Assembly (NCBI GenBank): GCA_902623975.1
Contig: CACNVR010000002.1
Coordinates: 92,333-156,332, forward strand
Source of the DNA: an uncultured Pelagibacteraceae bacterium
GTDB lineage: Bacteria; Pseudomonadota; Alphaproteobacteria; Pelagibacterales; Pelagibacteraceae
Length of the DNA stretch: 64,000 bases
Direction of reading: 5' to 3'
Shown here one piece after another: positions 58,088 through 64,000 of the stretch. Both the position numbers and the translations under genes were made by a program. Within the stretch, counting starts at the first letter, position 1, and each line of letters starts with the position of its first letter. Under the pieces are notes generated by a model that saw only the letters and a list, made by a program, of their open reading frames with translations, was not told the origin of the DNA and did not search any database.

Positions 58088-59265
58088 TGATATTGAATAA
58101 ATTTTCTGACAAAATCGTCTTTAAAATATTATCTGATATAAAAGTTGGATATTTAGAAATCACAAATTTTCAAGGCCAAATTTTAAGACTTGGTAATCCG
58201 CAAGATACACTTAAAGCTAAACTGATAATAAAAAAACCTAATTTTACTTTTGATTTAATAAAAGGTGGTAGTGTTGGATTTGCAGAATCTTATATGAGGG
58301 ATGAGTTTGAAACTGATAATTTATCTAATTTGATTGAAATAACTGCAAGAAATATTAGTGTTGTTCATAAATTTTCAGGTTTACTTGATTTTCCAATTGT
58401 AAACTTTTTTAAAAATCTATTAATAAAAAATACAAAAAATAGAAGTAAAAAAAATATTGCAAAACATTATGATCTGGGAAATGAATTTTTTTCTTTATGG
58501 TTAGACAAAACCTTAACTTATTCAAGTGGAATTTTTAATGAGACAACCAAAGATCTATCAGACGCACAAAATAATAAATATCAAAAAATGATTGATCTAA
58601 TAAAACCAAACAATGGAGATAAGGTTTTGGAAATTGGATGTGGTTGGGGTGGCTTCGCAGAATATATGGGAAAAAAATATGATGTAAAATTAGATTGTAT
58701 CACCATATCAAAAAAACAATTCGAGTATGCAAAAAAAAGAATTTATAAATGTGGTTTAAATGAAAAAGTAAATATTGAAATTAAAGATTATAGAGATCTA
58801 AAAAATAAATACAATTCTATAGCTTCGATTGAGATGATTGAGGCAGTAGGTCAAAATTATTTAGAAAGTTATTTTAAAACTATTAAAAAGAATTTATCTT
58901 CTGATGGTAGAGCTGCAATACAAGCAATAACAATAGATGATAATTTATTTGATAGATATAAAACTAAACAAGACTTTATTCAAAAGTATATTTTTCCAGG
59001 TGGATTTCTTCCAAGCAAAAATAGTTTGAACAAGTTTGTTTCAGAAAATGGTTTGACAATTAAATCTTATGACTCCTATGCCGATCATTACGCGAGTACA
59101 TTATCAATTTGGAAAAACGAGTTTAACAAAAAATGGGATCTAATTAAAAAGCAAGGATTTGATTTAACATTTAAAAGAATGTGGGAGTTTTACCTTTCTT
59201 ATTGCGAGGCAGGATTTAAATCAAAAAATATTGATTTAATACAATTTTCAATTCAGAATAAATAA
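58087..59265 (+). CDS. cfa: Cyclopropane-fatty-acid-synthase-like SAM methyltransferase
   Basis: A 392-residue enzyme acting on unsaturated acyl chains of phospholipids with SAM. An N-terminal lipid-binding domain (GGSVGFAESYMRDEFETDNL) precedes the core: HYDLGNEFFSLWLDKTLTYS, the SAM site VLEIGCGWGGFAEYM (GCGWGG at 184-189) and EMIEAVGQNY. In this neighbourhood it could make cyclopropane, methylated or furan-type acyl chains. It overlaps the DUF1365 gene by one base. Confidence 0.9.
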   Translation: MILNKFSDKIVFKILSDIKVGYLEITNFQGQILRLGNPQDTLKAKLIIKKPNFTFDLIKGGSVGFAESYMRDEFETDNLSNLIEITARNISVVHKFSGLLDFPIVNFFKNLLIKNTKNRSKKNIAKHYDLGNEFFSLWLDKTLTYSSGIFNETTKDLSDAQNNKYQKMIDLIKPNNGDKVLEIGCGWGGFAEYMGKKYDVKLDCITISKKQFEYAKKRIYKCGLNEKVNIEIKDYRDLKNKYNSIASIEMIEAVGQNYLESYFKTIKKNLSSDGRAAIQAITIDDNLFDRYKTKQDFIQKYIFPGGFLPSKNSLNKFVSENGLTIKSYDSYADHYASTLSIWKNEFNKKWDLIKKQGFDLTFKRMWEFYLSYCEAGFKSKNIDLIQFSIQNK

Positions 59266-59270
59266 TATAT

Positions 59271-59828
59271 ATGAGACTTATGAGTAAAATAAGTAACTAT
59301 AGATCAATTCTATTGATAATCTCTTTATTCTTAATTACAAACTGCTCAAATAATAGTGATATGAAACCAGAAGATTTTAAAGGCAAAGAACCTAGACTTA
59401 TCATAGAAAATTATTTAGCTGGCAATGTAAAAGCTTGGGGCGTTCTTCAAAATAGATCTGGAAAAGTTACAAGACAATTTTCAGCAGATTTAGTTGGCAA
59501 GTGGGATGGTAAACAATTAATTCTTGATGAAAAATTTAATTGGGATGATGGTGAGGTACAGAACAGACAATGGAAAATTACCAAAATTGATGAAAATAAT
59601 TACGAGGGAACAGCAGGTGATGTTGTTGGCAAAGCAAAAGGATATTCATATGGACCAGCATTTAAGTTTGAATATGTTTTGTTAGTTCCAGTTAAAGGTA
59701 GAGAAATAAAAATTACTTTTGATGATTGGATTTTTAAACAAGATGAACGTGTTGCTATTAATAGAGCAACTATGACTAAGTTTGGAATAAAAGTTGCAGA
59801 ACTGACTGTGGTATTTGTTAAAGATTAG
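59271..59828 (+). CDS. DUF3833-type lipoprotein
   Basis: A 185-residue protein with an N-terminal hydrophobic segment (residues 12-24) ending in a lipobox-like ITNC (Cys25; Asn at -1 is unusual). The remaining sequence (KAWGVLQNRSGKVTRQF, NWDDGEVQNRQWKI, DDWIFKQDERVAINRA) matches DUF3833, found beside cyclopropane-synthase clusters. Probably anchored in the periplasm or outer membrane. Function unknown. Confidence 0.8.
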   Translation: MRLMSKISNYRSILLIISLFLITNCSNNSDMKPEDFKGKEPRLIIENYLAGNVKAWGVLQNRSGKVTRQFSADLVGKWDGKQLILDEKFNWDDGEVQNRQWKITKIDENNYEGTAGDVVGKAKGYSYGPAFKFEYVLLVPVKGREIKITFDDWIFKQDERVAINRATMTKFGIKVAELTVVFVKD

Positions 59829-60586
59829 TAATCTATTTTTTTCATACCTTTTTCAACAAATTTAAAATAGATAAAGTTAGGTAAAATTTTCAAAAATTTA
59901 AGAAAATATGTAAATGCTTTTGGAAAATGAATCTCAAAACTATTTTTTTTTGTTAAACCTAAGTAAATTTGTTCTGCAGCAAATTCTGGTGATTTTATCA
60001 TAGGCATAGGGAAATCATTTTTATCAGTCATAGGTGTTTTTATGAATCCTGGACTTACAAGAGAAACTCTTACGTTACTTCTTTTCATTTCAAAATTAAA
60101 ACTCTCAGCAAAGCTTGTTAGTGCAGATTTTGATGCACAGTACGCTCCTGCAGCTGGAAGACCTCTATATCCTGCAACAGATGAAACAATAGAAATTTGC
60201 CCACTTTTTTTTTTAGTAAAATATTCATAAACAGCATTTATAGAATTCATAGTACCAAAATAGTTTACTTCCATAATTTGTTTAATCTTTTCTAAATTAA
60301 ATTTTTTTTCAGACTGAGGATCATGTATCCCAGTGCAAAAAATTGAAATTTCAACACCTTCTAATTTTTGGATTATACTATTAAAAATATCTTTACATTG
60401 ATCAGTATTAGTAACATCTAAGGGAAATGAATGAATATTCTCATTTTCTTGGTTTAATTCTTTTAATAAATTTTCACGTCTTGCCGAGGCTGCTACTATC
60501 CAGCCTTCATTTGCAAATTTAATTGCTAATGCTCTTCCAATACCACTACTAGCGCCAGTAATCCAAATTACTTTTTTATCTTTCAT
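59825..60586 (-). CDS. Short-chain dehydrogenase/reductase
   Basis: A 253-residue classical SDR. The cofactor motif TGASSGIGRALAIKFANEGW starts at residue 10; the catalytic Ser/Tyr/Lys lie in SSVAGYRGLPAAGAYCASK. A hydrophobic C-terminus (about 225-245) could anchor it to the membrane. It converges with the lipoprotein gene (4-base overlap) and is divergent from tspO. A related SDR accompanies this lipid cluster in other alphaproteobacteria, but the substrate is unknown. Confidence 0.88.
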   Translation of the reverse strand: MKDKKVIWITGASSGIGRALAIKFANEGWIVAASARRENLLKELNQENENIHSFPLDVTNTDQCKDIFNSIIQKLEGVEISIFCTGIHDPQSEKKFNLEKIKQIMEVNYFGTMNSINAVYEYFTKKKSGQISIVSSVAGYRGLPAAGAYCASKSALTSFAESFNFEMKRSNVRVSLVSPGFIKTPMTDKNDFPMPMIKSPEFAAEQIYLGLTKKNSFEIHFPKAFTYFLKFLKILPNFIYFKFVEKGMKKIDY

Positions 60587-60601
60587 AAACTTATATATAG
60601 T

Positions 60602-61075
60602 ATGAATATGCTAAAAAATAAATTTTTTTCATTAATACTTTTTTTTATTATCACTTTTTCCGCTTCATTTATTGGAGGTTTAACCTCTATAAGCTTTAAA
60701 GAACCATGGTATTCTCAACTTATAAAATCAGATATTAATCCTCCTGACTGGATATTTGCTCCGGTGTGGACCACACTTTACTTAATGATGACTTTAGCAA
60801 TTTGGTTTTTTTGGCACAGTAAAAACCGAGATACAAACACGGTTTACATCTATTTCATTCACATAGTTTTTAATACAACTTGGAGTATTGTTTTTTTTGG
60901 TCTACATCAAATATTTTTAGCTTTGATTATTTTAATGATTCTGATTTTATTGATAATCATTCTTATTATAAGGTTTAAACGTGTCAATTTTGTTAGTTAT
61001 TACTTAATGATTCCCTATTTACTTTGGTGTTGCTATGCTCTATTTCTGAATTTTAATCTATACTTATTAAATTAA
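60602..61075 (+). CDS. tspO: TspO/MBR family membrane protein
   Basis: A 157-residue, five-helix protein. PPDWIFAPVWTTLYLMM and PYLLWCCYALFLNF are the conserved tryptophan-rich TspO motifs. The family binds tetrapyrroles and retinal-like or cholesterol-like molecules and acts in light or stress signalling in Rhodobacter. It starts 15 bases from the divergent SDR gene and overlaps the next gene by one base. Confidence 0.92.
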   Translation: MNMLKNKFFSLILFFIITFSASFIGGLTSISFKEPWYSQLIKSDINPPDWIFAPVWTTLYLMMTLAIWFFWHSKNRDTNTVYIYFIHIVFNTTWSIVFFGLHQIFLALIILMILILLIIILIIRFKRVNFVSYYLMIPYLLWCCYALFLNFNLYLLN

Positions 61076-62178
61076 TGGATGATGTTGTAATAGTTGGTGG
61101 GGGAATAATTGGAGCTGCTACTGCTTATTTTCTATCAAAAGAAGGAAGAAAAGTTAAAGTAATAGAGAGAGATCCAACATACAAAACTGCATCATTTCCG
61201 CTCTCATTAGGAGGTTTCAGAAGACAATTTTTTCAAAAGGAAAATATTTTACTTGGAAAATTTGCAAGAGAATTTATTTTTCAAATTCCAGAATTACTAA
61301 AAACAGAAAAAAATCCTAAGCCTACTGCCAGCATGGTTACTAATGGATATTTACTTATGTTTGGTCCCGAGCATGCAGATGAACAATATAAAGCTTTAGA
61401 GAATCATAAGGCTTGTGAGGCAGGAACAAAAAATATTAAAGGATCTGAATTGAAAAAATTTTTTCCATATATTAATAGTGAAGGCATTGAAACCGCAACA
61501 TTTACTGATAATAAAAGTGAGGGATGGATTGATCCATTTTTGTTTCATAGTGCTTTAAAAAGTAAGGCAACAGAGCTAGGCGCGGAATTTATTAAAGGAG
61601 AAGTTAAATCCATTTCAGAAATAAATGCAAAAACAATTGTTTCTGCTGCTGGTTGTTGGACCAAAGAACTTTTAGAGGATATACCTGTTGAACCGCAAAA
61701 GCATACAGTGTTTAGAGTAAAATGCCCAAAACATATTCCTGAAATGCCATTGACTGGAGATTTAACAACCGGCGTATATTGGCGACCTGAAGGTAAAGAA
61801 TACTTAGCAGGATCACCAAAATCTGTATTTGATGCTGATGATTTAGAACCTGCATGGGATGACTTTGAAGAACTTGTATGGCCTGCACTTGCTAATAGAA
61901 TCCCTGAAATGGAACAATTAAAATTAACAGGAGGATGGGCCGGTTATTACGATTGTAATAGACTAGATAATAATGCTGTCGTTGGCAAACATCCTAAATT
62001 TGAAAATGTTTATTTGGCTACAGGTTTTACTGGCAGAGGTTTAATGCAAGCACCTGGGATTGGAAGAGCTTTAACTGAACTAATTACGACTGGATCTTAT
62101 CAATCAATTGATATTTCAAATATGGCTGTTGAGAGAGTTTTGGGTAATAAAGCAAGACCAGAGCCCTACGTTTTATAA
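61075..62178 (+). CDS. DAO-family FAD-dependent oxidoreductase
   Basis: A 367-residue flavoenzyme. The FAD motif VVIVGGGIIGAATAYFLSKEG occupies about residues 4-24, and SLGGFRRQFFQKEN and GGWAGYYDCNRLDNNAVVG follow. It resembles sarcosine/dimethylglycine or D-amino-acid oxidases of the DAO fold and differs clearly from the DadA-like gene at 10110. The substrate is unknown. It converges with selO with no gap. Confidence 0.88.
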   Translation: MDDVVIVGGGIIGAATAYFLSKEGRKVKVIERDPTYKTASFPLSLGGFRRQFFQKENILLGKFAREFIFQIPELLKTEKNPKPTASMVTNGYLLMFGPEHADEQYKALENHKACEAGTKNIKGSELKKFFPYINSEGIETATFTDNKSEGWIDPFLFHSALKSKATELGAEFIKGEVKSISEINAKTIVSAAGCWTKELLEDIPVEPQKHTVFRVKCPKHIPEMPLTGDLTTGVYWRPEGKEYLAGSPKSVFDADDLEPAWDDFEELVWPALANRIPEMEQLKLTGGWAGYYDCNRLDNNAVVGKHPKFENVYLATGFTGRGLMQAPGIGRALTELITTGSYQSIDISNMAVERVLGNKARPEPYVL

Positions 62179-63634
62179 TCAAGTACCACAAAAAGTTTGA
62201 TACTTTTCATTAGATGATGATGGTATTTGATAATCCAAGATATCTGATTGATTATGATAAGGTTTTTTTAAAATTTCTAATAATCTTTCAAGTGGTTCAA
62301 AATTATTTTGATTTGCTTCGCTCAAAACTTCCTCAACCTTATGATTTCTTGGAATTACAATTGGATTAAAAGTTTTCATTAATTTTTTATAATTTTGATA
62401 ATTATCACTATTTTCTCTTAATCTTTCTTTCCATCTTATCTTCCAATTTTGAAAATTTTCATCTTCAAATTTTATATCTTTTTTGATTTCATCATTCATC
62501 AAATGGCAGAAAGTATTTGTATAATCTAGTTTTTTTTGATGCATCCAAGTAAGTAAATCTAAAATTAAAGATTTATCTTTATCATTTTCGTTAAATAAAC
62601 CTAATTTACCTCTCATCATATTGAGCCATTTTTCCTCATATTTTTTTTCAAATGTATTTATAATTTCAGTAGCTTGATTAATTGCTTTATCTTGATTTAT
62701 ATTTATCAAAGGGATTAAACATTCGGCAAATCTTGATAAGTTCCATCTGGTAATCACTGGTTGATTACAATATGCATATCTTCCCATTTGATCAATTGAG
62801 CTAAAAACAGTTTTTGGATCATAAGTATCCATAAACGCACAAGGTCCGTAGTCTATTGTTTCTCCAGATATTGCCATATTATCTGTATTCATAACACCAT
62901 GGATAAAACCAACGCGCATCCAATTAACCACTAAATCAATTTGTTTATTAATTAGAGTTTCTAATAAATCTAATGGTTTATTTTTAGAATTTTCAATATC
63001 TGGATAATGTCTTTTGATCACATAATCTAGTAAAGTTTTTAGTTCATCATTTTTCTTACTTGCTGCAAGATACTGAAAAGTTCCAACTCTTATATGACTT
63101 TGAGCAACTCTTGTTAGTACAGCACCATGCAATAGAGTATCTCTCATAATTTTTTCACCAGTTTTTGCTACTGCCAAACTTCTTGTTGTAGGAATTTTTA
63201 GATTGTGCATTGCTTCACTAATAATATATTCTCTTAACATTGGACCTAATGCTGCTCTACCATCTCCATTTCTTGAAAATGAAGTTCTACCCGAGCCTTT
63301 GAACTGAATATCGTATCTTCTATTATCTTTTGTTAAGTGCTCACCAATTAATATAGCTCTTCCATCGCCAAGCATTGTAAAGTGTCCAAATTGGTGTCCG
63401 GCATATGCTTGTGCAATAGAATCACTTCCTTCAGGTAATTTGTTTCCAGTGAATAAAGATGATAATTCATCTTCGTGAGTTCTAGTAAAATCTAAATTCA
63501 AATCTTTTGCTAAATCTTTATTAAGGATGACTAATTCAGGTTTTTTTAACAGCAATAGGTTTAATATTTTCTTTGAAAATATCCGAAAGTCTTGAATAAG
63601 TATTATCAAAATTCCAATTAATATTATTTTTCAT
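62179..63634 (-). CDS. selO: Protein adenylyltransferase SelO, apparently frameshifted near N-terminus
   Basis: The pseudokinase SelO transfers AMP to protein hydroxyls. YDIQFKGSGRTSFSRNGDGRA, GVMNTDNM, IDYGPCAFMD and the redox Cys at the third residue from the end (TFCGT) are all present. The body is open from 63540 to the stop at 62179. The natural start (ATG 63632-63634, giving NWNFDNTYSRLSDIF) is in another frame. The two join only if one base is removed from an A7 run (63541-63547), restoring 484 residues. It may be an error, a mutation or slippage. Confidence 0.85.
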
Positions 63635-63639
63635 AAATA

Positions 63640-64000
63640 TTATTGATTCCAGATCCTTTTTAAAATTTCTTCCCTTCTACAAGCTTTTTTATATTTTAAG
63701 TACTTTTCAAATTTTATTTTATAAAAGTCTTGATGATATTCTTCAGCCTTATAAAACTCTTCAAAATGTCTTATGTAAGTAACAACCTTCTTATCAAATT
63801 TATTTTCTAATTTTTTAATATCTTTTTCAATTAAATTTTTTTCTTCATTTGTTTGGTAAAATGCAACAGACCTGTAGCTGTATCCTTTATCGCAAAACTG
63901 ACCATAAACATCAAAAGGATCTATATTTATCCAAAAGTTTTTTAACAATTCCTTAAACGATATAATTTCTTTGTCATAAATAATTTCAACCACTTCAAAA
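63640..64000 (-). CDS. msrA: Peptide-methionine (S)-S-oxide reductase (5' end outside window)
   Basis: The C-terminal 120 residues of MsrA, open to the window edge. FEVVEIIYDKEIISFKELL, FWINIDPFDVYGQFCDKGYSYRS and the final AEEYHQDFY match the family; the catalytic GCFWG motif lies outside. It repairs the S form of oxidised methionine. The selO start codon follows its stop by 5 bases, so the two form an operon. Its partner msrB lies at 14787. Confidence 0.95.
   Translation of the reverse strand, partial: FEVVEIIYDKEIISFKELLKNFWINIDPFDVYGQFCDKGYSYRSVAFYQTNEEKNLIEKDIKKLENKFDKKVVTYIRHFEEFYKAEEYHQDFYKIKFEKYLKYKKACRREEILKRIWNQ

Noticed and set aside
62179..63609. SelO starting at TTG 63609 without frameshift
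   Set aside because: The first 22 residues of that frame do not resemble SelO, whereas the other frame from ATG 63634 gives the typical FDNTYSRL N-terminus.

Overview
The window is about 64 kb of very AT-rich bacterial DNA (roughly 30% G+C by eye) packed with genes that mostly abut or overlap by 1, 4 or 8 bases. There are no insertion sequences, phage genes, CRISPR arrays or rRNA genes. The gene content points to a streamlined marine alphaproteobacterium of the SAR11 clade (Candidatus Pelagibacter or a close relative). The evidence is a SAR11-type proteorhodopsin beside a ferredoxin and ferredoxin reductase, a tandem glycine riboswitch in front of gcvT, alphaproteobacterial LexA sites of the GTTC-N7-GTTC type, a CBS-less IMP dehydrogenase and a TRAP transporter. 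The species assignment is inference; no database was searched.

Layout. 1-4297: branched-chain amino acid synthesis (end of ilvB, ilvH, ilvC, leuA). 4298-10060: rod-shape/elongasome operon (mreB, mreC, mreD, mrdA, rodA), starting on the base after leuA. 10110-15155: D-amino-acid-type oxidase, DMT exporter, D-2-hydroxyacid dehydrogenase, FkbM methyltransferase, histone-deacetylase-like amidohydrolase, msrB. 15169-17013: nadC-nadA on minus, then tRNA-Leu(GAG). 17146-21603: ygfZ, dihydroorotase, SMR transporter, prpE. 21690-24631: proteorhodopsin with a structured leader and terminator, ferredoxin, ferredoxin-NADP reductase, glutathione transferase. 24632-25378: dksA followed on the minus strand by two tiny overlapping genes of 42 and 34 codons. 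25458-27665: two glycosyltransferases. 27658-29358: LexA-controlled umuDC. 29477-32066: GFA protein, glycerate kinase, TolC. 32070-37295: recA, alaS, icd. 37370-40345: psd, pssA, a GT8-like protein, rlmE. 40377-44221: guaB, TPR protein, guaA, panB. 44218-47764: TerC protein and a three-part TRAP transporter. 47761-51547: TPR protein, 5-oxoprolinase pxpA / pxpBC, DMT transporter. 51544-56091: glycine riboswitch and gcvTHP. 56098-62178: a lipid-modification cluster (amine-oxidase-like flavoprotein, DUF1365, cyclopropane-synthase-like methyltransferase, DUF3833 lipoprotein, SDR), then TspO and a DAO-family flavoenzyme. 62179-64000: selO with an apparent one-base frameshift, and the 3' part of msrA.

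How it fits together. Most genes are core metabolism, but several regulatory and structural details stand out: the LexA site touching the umuD start codon, the glycine aptamer whose P1 helix ends at the gcvT AUG, back-to-back hairpins in the rhodopsin leader, and a stem-loop between the TRAP binding protein and its membrane subunits. Light and oxidation themes recur: a blue-tuned proteorhodopsin, both methionine sulfoxide reductases, SelO, a glutathione transferase, and a lipid cluster resembling photooxidative-stress clusters of other alphaproteobacteria. No stretch longer than about 220 bases lacks a protein gene, and the longer gaps hold the leaders, riboswitch or tiny genes listed.
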